NCBI RefSeq assembly: GCF_900101885.1
Contig: NZ_FNAN01000014.1
Location: 173,772 to 237,771 of the forward strand
Reading direction: 5' to 3'
DNA length: 64,000 bases
Origin: Dyadobacter soli
GTDB lineage: Bacteria > Bacteroidota > Bacteroidia > Cytophagales > Spirosomataceae
A program made the position numbers and the translations under genes. Each line of letters begins with the position of its first letter. Position 1 is the stretch's first letter. Below the pieces are notes generated by a model. It saw only the letters and a list, made by a program, of their open reading frames with translations. It was not told the origin of the DNA and did not search any database. Shown here in pieces: positions 53,285 to 61,115 of the stretch.

Positions 53285-54586
53285 TTAATACAATGGATAT
53301 TGTTTCATCCATTCGTTCACTTCTGTTTTCACAGCGGCGATTTTCGCGTCATTGTCATTGTTAACCAGAACGGTATCAACGAGGTCGACAATGCGTTCCA
53401 TATCCGCCTCAACCAATCCGCGGGTCGTCATTGCAGCTGTTCCTACGCGCATACCCGAGGTTACCATCGGTGATTTGTCATCGAACGGCACCATGTTTTT
53501 GTTGATGGTAATGTCCGCTTTGATCAGCGTGTTCTCCGCCAGTTTACCGGTCAGGCCTGATTCTACACCATTTTTGGTGCGCAGGTCGATCAGCATCAGG
53601 TGGTTGTCGGTACCGCCTGAGATAATGCGGTAACCTTTGTCGACAAATGCTTTGGCCATCGCCTGGGCATTTTTCGCAACCTGTGTTGCGTAGTTGTAAT
53701 ATCCTTCGCTCAATGCTTCACCGAACGCAACGGCTTTGGCAGCGATAATGTGCTCCAAAGGTCCGCCTTGGGTACCCGGGAACACGCCCGAATCCAAAAG
53801 TGACGACATGGTACGAAGCGCGCCTTTAGGAGTTTTAATGCCGAACGGGTTTTCGAAGTCGTTACGCATCATGATCACACCGCCGCGTGGGCCGCGAAGT
53901 GTCTTGTGCGTTGTAGTAGTAACAATGTGGCAGTGATCGAACGGGTCTTTCAAAAGGCCTTTCGCGATCAGACCGGCAGGGTGAGAGATATCAGCCATCA
54001 GCAATGCACCGATTTTGTCGGCTACCGCGCGAAGACGCTCGTAGTCCCAGTCACGGCTATACGCAGACGCGCCGCAGATCAAAAGCTTCGGACGCTCCTT
54101 CAATGCTGTTTCCTCTACTTTGTCCCAGTCGATCAGACCAGTTTCCGCTTCTACACCGTAAAATACAGGCTGGAAATATTTACCTGAAATGTTGACGGGC
54201 GAGCCGTGGGTAAGGTGACCTCCGTGTGAAAGGTTAAAACCCATAATTTTATCACCTGGGTTCAAGCAAGCCAGGAAAACGGCTGTGTTGGCTTGTGCTC
54301 CCGAATGCGGTTGTACGTTAGCCCAGGTTGCACCGAAAAGTTCTTTCAAACGGTCGATCGCGATCTGCTCGATTTCGTCGACTACTTCGCAACCACCATA
54401 GTAGCGTTTGCCTGGAAGGCCTTCCGCATATTTGTTGGTCAACACACTGCCTGACGCCTCCATCACCTGGCGAGACGTGAAGTTTTCAGAAGCGATCAGT
54501 TCGATACCAGACTCCTGGCGATGTTTTTCTCTGTTGATCAGATCAAAAATGGCGGTGTCGCGTTCAACGCTGGTGAGTGTAGACAT
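53285..54586 (-). CDS. glyA: serine hydroxymethyltransferase
   Basis: SHMT, 433 residues from ATG 54584-54586 (MSTLTSVERDTAIF). It interconverts serine and glycine with tetrahydrofolate. Motifs: ELIASENFTSRQVMEASGSVLTNKYAEGLPGKRYYGG (seen as IASENFTSRQVMEA and GLPGKRYYGG), VNVQPHSGAQ-type NVQPHSGAQANTAV, DISHPAGLIAKG, and the PLP-Lys site VTTTTHKTLRGPRGG. An in-frame N-terminal extension of 28 residues is unlikely. The 236-bp region downstream contains three AATGCATT octamers. Confidence 0.97.
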   Translation of the reverse strand: MSTLTSVERDTAIFDLINREKHRQESGIELIASENFTSRQVMEASGSVLTNKYAEGLPGKRYYGGCEVVDEIEQIAIDRLKELFGATWANVQPHSGAQANTAVFLACLNPGDKIMGFNLSHGGHLTHGSPVNISGKYFQPVFYGVEAETGLIDWDKVEETALKERPKLLICGASAYSRDWDYERLRAVADKIGALLMADISHPAGLIAKGLLKDPFDHCHIVTTTTHKTLRGPRGGVIMMRNDFENPFGIKTPKGALRTMSSLLDSGVFPGTQGGPLEHIIAAKAVAFGEALSEGYYNYATQVAKNAQAMAKAFVDKGYRIISGGTDNHLMLIDLRTKNGVESGLTGKLAENTLIKADITINKNMVPFDDKSPMVTSGMRVGTAAMTTRGLVEADMERIVDLVDTVLVNNDNDAKIAAVKTEVNEWMKQYPLY

Positions 54587-54630
54587 GGGATTTGTCAGAA
54601 AAAATGGTGTGATACTCTTGGAATAAGCCG

Positions 54631-54638
54631 CAAAAATA
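54631..54638 (-). promoter_or_regulatory. -7 box of glyA
   Basis: TATTTTTG on the minus strand, a perfect TAnnTTTG, 45 bp upstream of the start codon. A convincing -33 TTG was not found. Confidence 0.5.
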
Positions 54639-54764
54639 CAAGCAATTATTTTGGAATAAAATATTAACACTTACTTTATATTTAAAGTGCGAACCGGCCT
54701 GTGAGAATAACCTATGCGGATAGCCCTTTGCATTGCGGCAAGCGTAATTTTAAGTGTAAGTTAT

Positions 54765-54808
54765 TTCTTAAATTATTTTAAGAATAATTGTTTTCCGTTG
54801 TACTTTTG
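54765..54808 (+). promoter_or_regulatory. palindrome and -7 box of the NagB/PIG-L gene
   Basis: TTCTTAAA (54765-54772) and TTTAAGAA (54777-54784) flank TTAT. The palindrome is 16 bp before TACTTTTG (54801-54808), the -7 box. It would overlap the -33 region, so it is a candidate operator controlling amino-sugar use. The regulator is unknown. Confidence 0.45.
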
Positions 54809-54897
54809 TGGTTAAATCGTTCGTGCGTGATCGAACACATGAGTAACTTGCGGTTTAATTCTATTCACGAAACTCTTACATCATTCAACATTTAGTT

Positions 54898-56874
54898 ATG
54901 AGCCAACAAACGGTAAGTCCACAAACCATCCTGATGCAAGCTTCCAGCAATGGAAAAGGCACTAACGGCACCATAGGGCAGCCCATTACCTATGAAAAGA
55001 TCCCGACGCAGATCTTTGCCGATTCCAAAGAAGCGTCCTATGCAGTTGCAAAAGAGATCTCGGACCTGATCCGTCAGAAACAAAAGGAAGGTAAGCCTTG
55101 CGTTTTAGGATTGGCAACCGGTTCGTCGCCGAAAACCGTTTACGCGATTCTCGTGCGTATGCACCGTGAAGAAGGTTTGAGCTTCAAAAATGTGATTTCT
55201 TTCAACCTGGACGAGTACTATCAAATGGAGCCGGATTCCATTTACAGCTACCACCGGTTCATGAAAGAGCAACTGTTCGATCACGTAGATATTCCAAAAG
55301 AAAACTATTTCCTCCCGGACGGTACTGTACCTGCGCCATTGCTGCGCGATTACTGCATGTCCTATGAAAATAAAATCAATGCGGTAGGCGGACTGGATTT
55401 CCAGTTGCTCGGTATCGGTGGTAACGGGCACATCGGTTTCAACGAACCTGGCTCACTTATCAACTCGCATACCCGCCTCATCACGCTCGACCATTCTACG
55501 CGCGCCGCTGCGAGCATGGAGTTCGGCGGGCTGCATAATGTACCGCGTAAGGCAATCACATTGGGTGTTGCGCCGATTTTGAATGCACGCCGCGTGGTAT
55601 TGCTGGCCTGGGGTGAAAGAAAAGCGCAGGTGATCAAAGGTGCGGTAGAAGGCCCGGTAACGGAGCTGAACCCTGCTTCGTACCTGCAAGCGCACGCCGA
55701 TGTTTCTTTCGTAGTCGATGAAAGTGCGGCTTCCGAGCTGACCCGCATTAAAACGCCTTGGGCGGTCGATTCGGTGATCTGGGATAATAAAATGATCAAG
55801 AAAGCGGTGACACATTTGTCGCAAACCTTGAAAAAACCGATCCTGAAACTGACCGACAAGGACTATAACGATAATGGTATGAGCGACTTGCTGGCGCAAT
55901 ATGGTGCCGGTTATGAGATCAATATCAATGTATTCAACCAGTTGCAGCATACTATTACCGGCTGGCCGGGTGGTAAGCCTAATGCGGATGATACCCACCG
56001 TCCGGAACGTGCACAGCCTGCGAAAAAACGCGTGTTGATTTTCAGCCCGCACCCGGATGACGACATCATCTCGATGGGTGGTACCTTCCAGCGCCTCGTC
56101 GACCAGGGCCATGAAGTACACGTTGCTTACCAGACTTCCGGTAACATCGCCGTTGCTGACGACGAAGCATTGCGTTTCATCGATTTCGTAGTCGACTTCA
56201 ACCAAGGTTTCGAGATTGACAGCCCGAATGCCAGCAAGCTCTTCCTCGATGCAAAGGAATTTTTGAGACATACCAAAAATAGCGAAATCGACTCTCCTGA
56301 GGTTCGTAAAGTGAAAGGTCTGATCCGCCGCGGTGAGGCGAAGGCTACCTGCCGTTTCGTAGGTATCCCTACCAGCCAGGCGCATTTCCTCGATATGCCT
56401 TTCTACGAAACGGGTACCGTGCAGAAAAAGCCGATCGGAGAAGAAGATATCAAGATCATCGAAAACCTGATCGAAGAGGTAAAACCGCACCAGATCTACG
56501 CAGCCGGCGACTTCGCCGATCCGCATGGAACGCACAAAGTGTGCTGGGACGCGATCGAAGCCGCATTGCAGCGTTCGAAACATAAGAATTTCATGAAAGA
56601 TTGCTGGGTATGGTTGTACCGCGGTGCATGGGCTGAGTGGGACATCTATGAAATCGAAATGGCGGTACCGATGAGCCCTGACCAGGTGCTGAAAAAACGC
56701 CAGGGAATTTTCAAACACCAGTCTCAAAAAGACGGTGTGGTATTCCAGGGAGAAGATTCCCGCGAATTCTGGCAGCGTGCTGAAGAGCGTAACCGCGGCA
56801 CCGCGCAGCTTTACGATTCCCTTGGCCTCGCCGAATACGAAGCGATGGAAGCATTTGTACGCTGGAAATTCTAA
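54898..56874 (+). CDS. nagB: glucosamine-6-phosphate deaminase fused to a PIG-L/LmbE deacetylase-like domain
   Basis: A 658-residue two-domain protein. Residues about 30-290 are NagB: GLATGSSPKTVYAIL, FNLDEYYQM (catalytic Asp), GIGGNGHIGFNEPGS and THTRLITLDHSTR-type SHTRLITLDHS. After a linker, residues about 375-655 form a PIG-L domain with the zinc motif SPHPDDD near 383-388 and the distal GDFADPHGTH near 537. NagB converts GlcN-6-P to Fru-6-P and ammonia; PIG-L enzymes remove N-acetyl groups. The fusion suggests sequential deacetylation and deamination, or regulation; this is inference. A strong terminator follows. Confidence 0.92.
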   Translation: MSQQTVSPQTILMQASSNGKGTNGTIGQPITYEKIPTQIFADSKEASYAVAKEISDLIRQKQKEGKPCVLGLATGSSPKTVYAILVRMHREEGLSFKNVISFNLDEYYQMEPDSIYSYHRFMKEQLFDHVDIPKENYFLPDGTVPAPLLRDYCMSYENKINAVGGLDFQLLGIGGNGHIGFNEPGSLINSHTRLITLDHSTRAAASMEFGGLHNVPRKAITLGVAPILNARRVVLLAWGERKAQVIKGAVEGPVTELNPASYLQAHADVSFVVDESAASELTRIKTPWAVDSVIWDNKMIKKAVTHLSQTLKKPILKLTDKDYNDNGMSDLLAQYGAGYEININVFNQLQHTITGWPGGKPNADDTHRPERAQPAKKRVLIFSPHPDDDIISMGGTFQRLVDQGHEVHVAYQTSGNIAVADDEALRFIDFVVDFNQGFEIDSPNASKLFLDAKEFLRHTKNSEIDSPEVRKVKGLIRRGEAKATCRFVGIPTSQAHFLDMPFYETGTVQKKPIGEEDIKIIENLIEEVKPHQIYAAGDFADPHGTHKVCWDAIEAALQRSKHKNFMKDCWVWLYRGAWAEWDIYEIEMAVPMSPDQVLKKRQGIFKHQSQKDGVVFQGEDSREFWQRAEERNRGTAQLYDSLGLAEYEAMEAFVRWKF

Positions 56875-56888
56875 GCGATAACCGTAAA

Positions 56889-56922
56889 TGAAAAGAGCCC
56901 GGAAAATTCCGGGCTCTTTTCA
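56889..56922. terminator. strong terminator after the NagB/PIG-L gene
   Basis: A 16-bp perfect stem, TGAAAAGAGCCCGGAA with TTCCGGGCTCTTTTCA, with only AA between the arms. T-rich ends on both sides allow bidirectional action, also for the small minus-strand gene ending at 56967. Confidence 0.9.
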
Positions 56923-56966
56923 TTTTATATCTACCTGATACGCTGATTAAATGCGTCGGTGGTGCG

Positions 56967-57131
56967 TTACAATTCCATGTCAACCCACATCCTGTGCGCC
57001 ATTTTTTCAACCATATTCATCACGCCTTGGACGGCGCCAAAAATGATACAAAGCGGCAGAATGACCGGGAGGAAGATCAGCCATTGCAATGCCATGGTAA
57101 AGTTAAATCTCTTGATAATTGGCGTTTTCAT
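56967..57131 (-). CDS. small single-pass membrane protein (54 residues)
   Basis: ATG at 57129-57131 to TAA at 56967-56969, 54 residues. A basic N-terminus (MKTPIIKRFN) is followed by one long hydrophobic helix (about 14-35, LQWLIFLPVILPLCIIFGAV) and an amphipathic, Met-rich C-terminal tail ending in WVDMEL. A promoter-like sequence lies 38-65 bp upstream (57169-57196) and a terminator follows at 56889-56922, which supports a real gene. No family was recognised. It may regulate a membrane enzyme, but that is a guess. Confidence 0.6.
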   Translation of the reverse strand: MKTPIIKRFNFTMALQWLIFLPVILPLCIIFGAVQGVMNMVEKMAHRMWVDMEL

Positions 57132-57168
57132 AACAGGATCAGGTGCTAAAATAACATAGGTTAGTATC

Positions 57169-57196
57169 CCAAGTTATACAATTAATTAATAGTCAA
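57169..57196 (-). promoter_or_regulatory. promoter of the 54-residue membrane protein
   Basis: Minus strand TTGAC (57196-57192), 13 bp, then TATAACTTGG (57178-57169), which contains TAACTTGG, one mismatch from TAnnTTTG. The box is about 38 bp upstream of the ATG. Confidence 0.4.
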
Positions 57197-57280
57197 CAAC
57201 TTTTTACACTACTAACGTTCTCGTTTTCTGTAAAATTTGAATTATTAATGTAATTATTTCAATCGGGATTATTGAAAAAG

Positions 57281-57297
57281 CAAATCGGCCCGATTTG
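57281..57297. promoter_or_regulatory. 17-bp palindrome upstream of mutL
   Basis: CAAATCGG-C-CCGATTTG is a perfect 8+1+8 palindrome, 78 bp before the mutL ATG and about 150 bp upstream of the divergent small gene. A related half-site AATCGGGA is at 57261-57268. A dimeric repressor site is possible. Confidence 0.4.
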
Positions 57298-57374
57298 TTA
57301 CCCACGGATATTCGCCGGGCAGTAAAAAAAATTTTTGTTTATTTGTTATAGTAAAGTTAACTGCCACTTCCGAC

Positions 57375-59261
57375 ATGCCTTCATCCGACATCATCCAACT
57401 ATTACCCGATTCCATAGCCAACCAGATTGCCGCGGGAGAGGTCGTTCAACGGCCCGCTTCGGTGGTAAAGGAGCTGATGGAAAATGCGATCGATGCGAAG
57501 GCTACGCAAGTGCAGGTGATCCTGCGAGAGGCGGGGCGAACGCTTATCCAGGTGATCGATAATGGTACCGGAATGTCGGAAACCGACGCCCGCATGAGCT
57601 TCGAAAGGCACGCAACCTCGAAGATCCGACAGTCGGAAGATTTGTTCAGGATCAAGACAATGGGTTTCCGCGGCGAGGCGCTCGCGTCGATAGCGGCGGT
57701 GGCGCAGGTGGAAATGCGGACGCGCCAGGAATCGGACGAGCTCGGCACATTAATCCGCATTGATGGCTCGGAAATTAAAACCCAGGAGGCCGTAGCTTGC
57801 CCGAAAGGCACTAACTTTTCAATTAGGAACCTGTTTTTTAATGTACCAGCCCGCAGGAATTTTCTGAAATCCAATTCAGTGGAAATGCGCCATGTGCTCG
57901 ACGAATTTCAGCGGGTAGCATTAGCACATCCCGAAGTCGGTTTTACGCTCCATCACAACGATACCGAAGTCTTCAACCTGCAATCGGTGAAGCTGGTGAA
58001 AAGGATCATCGACATTTACGGCAAAAGCTACCGTGAGCAGCTCGCTTACTGCCAGGAAGACACTTCGTACATCAATGTGCGCGGCTACATCGGCAAGCCG
58101 GAGTTTGCCCGCAAGACACGTGGAGAGCAGTTCTTTTTCGTGAACGAACGCTTCATCAAGCATAACTACATGCATCACGCGGTGATTAGCGCGTTCGACG
58201 GCACCATTCCCGAGGGCAGTCACCCTTTTTATGTTTTGTTCATTGAAATCGACCCTTCGCACATCGATATCAATATTCACCCCACTAAAACAGAGATCAA
58301 ATTCGACGACGAGCGCTCAGTATATGCCATCATCATGGCGGCGGTAAAGAAAGCGGTGGGTGTTTACAATCTCTCCCAATCCATTGATTTTGAAGAGAAT
58401 ATTAATTTTCTTAATCCTACATCCACCGAACCGAACAACAACCTCATTCCCCGCACGGTAATGCCCGACTGGGCTGCGCAACCGCGTAAGAATGAGAGCG
58501 GTGCCTCCAAATCGAACCTGACCAACTGGAACAAGCTCTTCGAAGGATTGCAAAATACGGAAGACAGGCACCGCGAGCTGGCCGCATTTGAAATGAATGC
58601 GCCTACTGCCTCACGCCCCGTGTACCAGGAGCAGGCCAAAACCGTTGCCAGCAAGGTAAACAGGATGGCGTCGGAGGTAATTGCCGCACCCGAGGCCGAT
58701 GCGCTGTTGTTCCAGCTTCATAACCGCTACATTCTGTCGCAGGTGAAGGACGGCATTATGCTCATCGACCAGAAAGCGGCCTACGAGCGCATTCTCTACG
58801 AACGGTATCGTAAGATGCTCATCAACCGCAATGGCGCATGCCAGCAACTGCTTTTCCCCAAAACCATCCGGCTCACGCATTCGGATATGCAGCTTGTGCA
58901 TGAGACGAAAAAGGAAATCCGGAGCCTGGGATTTGAGTTTGACGAGTTTGGGGCGAATGAGCTGATCATCCGAGGCATTCCGGCCGATTTACCGGAAGAA
59001 AGCGAGCAGGATTTGTTTGAAGAACTGATCGAGCAACTTAAACAGAGTTATTCCGACCTTAAACTGAATAAGCCGGAAAGTCTGTCGAGATCGCTTGCAA
59101 AGCGTTTTTCGGTGCGGTACGCCGTCAAACTTTCGTACGTGGAAATACACACATTGCTCAACCAGCTGTTCTCATCGTCGGACCCAAACCGGACACCAGG
59201 CGGCGATCCGATTATCGTTCTTTTGACAATGGATAAGCTGGCAAATATTTTCCGGGGATAA
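57375..59261 (+). CDS. mutL: MutL, mismatch-repair ATPase
   Basis: MutL, 628 residues. The GHKL N-terminal domain is complete: IANQIAAGEVVQRPASVVKELMENAIDA (seen as IAAGEVVQRPASVVKEL and ENAIDA), VIDNGTGM, RHATSKI and MGFRGEALASI. The C-terminal dimerisation domain has LIDQKAAYERILYERY where endonuclease MutLs have DQHAxxERxxYE, and the later CPHGRP zinc motif is replaced by RTPGGDP. The endonuclease site is therefore degraded, although the ATPase is intact. Canonical mutS is not in this window. It is followed 58 bp later by a rhomboid protease gene. Confidence 0.96.
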   Translation: MPSSDIIQLLPDSIANQIAAGEVVQRPASVVKELMENAIDAKATQVQVILREAGRTLIQVIDNGTGMSETDARMSFERHATSKIRQSEDLFRIKTMGFRGEALASIAAVAQVEMRTRQESDELGTLIRIDGSEIKTQEAVACPKGTNFSIRNLFFNVPARRNFLKSNSVEMRHVLDEFQRVALAHPEVGFTLHHNDTEVFNLQSVKLVKRIIDIYGKSYREQLAYCQEDTSYINVRGYIGKPEFARKTRGEQFFFVNERFIKHNYMHHAVISAFDGTIPEGSHPFYVLFIEIDPSHIDINIHPTKTEIKFDDERSVYAIIMAAVKKAVGVYNLSQSIDFEENINFLNPTSTEPNNNLIPRTVMPDWAAQPRKNESGASKSNLTNWNKLFEGLQNTEDRHRELAAFEMNAPTASRPVYQEQAKTVASKVNRMASEVIAAPEADALLFQLHNRYILSQVKDGIMLIDQKAAYERILYERYRKMLINRNGACQQLLFPKTIRLTHSDMQLVHETKKEIRSLGFEFDEFGANELIIRGIPADLPEESEQDLFEELIEQLKQSYSDLKLNKPESLSRSLAKRFSVRYAVKLSYVEIHTLLNQLFSSSDPNRTPGGDPIIVLLTMDKLANIFRG

Positions 59262-59319
59262 GAACAAAACCGGGAGATGCACAGTTTATTGGAGATAAAT
59301 CTTTGAATTTGAATCAAAT

Positions 59320-60105
59320 ATGTTAGCCATAACCCCCACGGTAAGGAATTTATTAATACTGAATATCCTATTCTATTTTATAGATTCTTCGGTCTTCAAT
59401 CTCAAAAGCGAGTTTGCGCTCATGCCGGTGATGTCGCCGGATTTCCATATTTTCCAATTCGTCTCCTACATGTTTCTGCACGGCGGCATTGGCCACTTGT
59501 TCAGCAATATGTTCGGTCTGATCATGTTCGGACCATTGCTGGAAAGGATTTGGGGCCCGAAACGCTTTTTGATCTTTTACTTCGTCACCGGCATCGGGGC
59601 AGGTCTTCTGTTCTCGGGAATAGGCTTTTACGAGAATTGGCAGGTAGCAAATGCTGTTGAGTTATTTACCCAAAATCCTACACCCGACGGCCTGGCCGAC
59701 TTCCTGAGCAAGCACGCCGAACCGCTTTATGAACCGAACCTCGATTTTTTGAATTCTTTCGAAGGAAATCCAACCAATTCGGTGTATATTCAACAGAGTA
59801 TTAAGCTGGTACAAGGCTTTTACGCCTGGTCGATCAGTATACCGATGGTCGGCGCCTCAGGAGCGATTTTTGGCATCCTGATGGCGTTTGGTTTGTTATT
59901 TCCAAATACGGAGCTTTTTCTCCTGTTTGTACCGTTCCCTATAAAAGCAAAGTATTTCGTTGCTTTTTATGGGCTTTTTGAATTGTATTCGGGGATACAA
60001 AATGCTCAGTCCGATAATGTTGCCCACTTCGCACACATTGGAGGAATGCTATTTGCATATATATTGTTGCGTTACTGGGGTACGCAAAAGTCAAATTTCT
60101 ATTAG
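59320..60105 (+). CDS. rhomboid-family intramembrane serine protease
   Basis: A 261-residue membrane protease with about six helices and a longer-than-usual loop between helices three and four (about 105-170). The conserved HGGIGHLFSNMFGL motif after helix one, the catalytic Ser in GASGAIFGIL and the His in AHFAHIGGMLFAY give a complete Ser/His dyad. It precedes a second rhomboid gene by 9 bp. Substrates are unknown. Confidence 0.93.
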   Translation: MLAITPTVRNLLILNILFYFIDSSVFNLKSEFALMPVMSPDFHIFQFVSYMFLHGGIGHLFSNMFGLIMFGPLLERIWGPKRFLIFYFVTGIGAGLLFSGIGFYENWQVANAVELFTQNPTPDGLADFLSKHAEPLYEPNLDFLNSFEGNPTNSVYIQQSIKLVQGFYAWSISIPMVGASGAIFGILMAFGLLFPNTELFLLFVPFPIKAKYFVAFYGLFELYSGIQNAQSDNVAHFAHIGGMLFAYILLRYWGTQKSNFY

Positions 60106-60114
60106 AAGAAGAAG

Positions 60115-61029
60115 ATGAGCAATATTGTTGACGACGTTAAACGGGAATTCGCGAAATCCGAGAATGCACTGGTAAAAATTATCCTGATCAATACAGCGAT
60201 CTTCCTGATCCTGCTGCTTATGAAGATTGTGCTTACCCTATCCCAATCTTCGAACGTATACGCATTGGTGATCAATATGTTACAGCTTCCGGCCGCTACG
60301 GAAGAATTTATTTACAAACCCTGGACGCTCATCACGTATTTCTTCACGCACGACGATATCTTTCACATTCTCTTCAATATGCTCTTTCTCTACTGGTTCG
60401 GGAAACTGGTGGATGAGTACCTGGGCGCAAAAAGAGTGGTGGCGCTTTACATGCTTGGAGGTATCGCTGGCGGGCTGATTTACATTGTTTTATACAACTT
60501 ACTACCTTATTTTCAGGCACATATCGAAGGATCCAGAATGCTCGGCGCATCGGCGGCGGCGTTCTCGGTGGCGGTAGGGGCATCTACATTGTTGCCTAAC
60601 TACACTTTCAACCTGATCTTTTTAGGGCCGGTCCGTATCAAATTCATTGCATTGTTCTATATCATCCTGTCATTGGCGCAGACGGTAGGACCTAATGCAG
60701 GCGGGAACCTGGCGCATTTAGGAGGTGCATTCACAGGTTATATATTCATCAAACTGCTGCAAAACGGGACAGATTTGGGCAAGCCGATCTACGGGATACT
60801 GTCTGTATGGTCGCGCATTTTCCGCAAACGTCCATCCATGCAGGTAACTTACCGCGAGCGGCAGGTGTACCGCAGCACCAGCGTATATTCATCGTCATCG
60901 TCGGGCACCATCGAAATGCCGGACCAGATGGAAATAGATTCGATCCTGGATAAGATCTCGAAATCGGGTTACGAAAGCCTGACGCGTGAGGAGAAGCAGA
61001 AGTTGTTCAAGGCGAGCCAGCAAAAATAA
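60115..61029 (+). CDS. rhomboid-family intramembrane serine protease with cytoplasmic tail
   Basis: A 304-residue rhomboid. Six helices (about residues 18-215) carry HDDIFHILFNMLFLYWFG, a catalytic Ser in LGASAAAFSVAVG and His in NLAHLGGAFTGYIF. A hydrophilic C-terminal tail (about 225-304) is Ser-rich and basic, with EIDSILDKISKSGYESLTREE, seen as SILDKISKSGYESLT, a motif common to Bacteroidota tails. It is co-transcribed with the first rhomboid gene. Why two are needed is unknown. Confidence 0.92.
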   Translation: MSNIVDDVKREFAKSENALVKIILINTAIFLILLLMKIVLTLSQSSNVYALVINMLQLPAATEEFIYKPWTLITYFFTHDDIFHILFNMLFLYWFGKLVDEYLGAKRVVALYMLGGIAGGLIYIVLYNLLPYFQAHIEGSRMLGASAAAFSVAVGASTLLPNYTFNLIFLGPVRIKFIALFYIILSLAQTVGPNAGGNLAHLGGAFTGYIFIKLLQNGTDLGKPIYGILSVWSRIFRKRPSMQVTYRERQVYRSTSVYSSSSSGTIEMPDQMEIDSILDKISKSGYESLTREEKQKLFKASQQK

Positions 61030-61054
61030 TAGTCGTAATTAATGCGTATTTCCT

Positions 61055-61062
61055 TAATTTTG
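61055..61062 (+). promoter_or_regulatory. -7 box of dxs
   Basis: TAATTTTG, a perfect TAnnTTTG, 53 bp before the dxs ATG. No clear -33 TTG. Confidence 0.5.
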
Positions 61063-61115
61063 TGACTATTTAATAAAGCGGACAGCTAGTAAATTTGATT
61101 CAATAGCCCTACGGT

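Larger units (their letters stand above)
54587..54897. other. divergent promoter region glyA / nagB-type gene
   Basis: A 311-bp AT-rich non-coding stretch. It holds the glyA -7 box (TATTTTTG on the minus strand, 54638-54631), the nagB-type -7 box (TACTTTTG, 54801-54808) and a perfect palindrome TTCTTAAA-TTAT-TTTAAGAA at 54765-54784 near the -33 position of the rightward promoter. No ORF or RNA gene was recognised. Confidence 0.6.

Noticed and set aside
56959..57159. Plus-strand 66-codon open frame
   Set aside because: It is the opposite strand of the more convincing 54-residue membrane protein gene.
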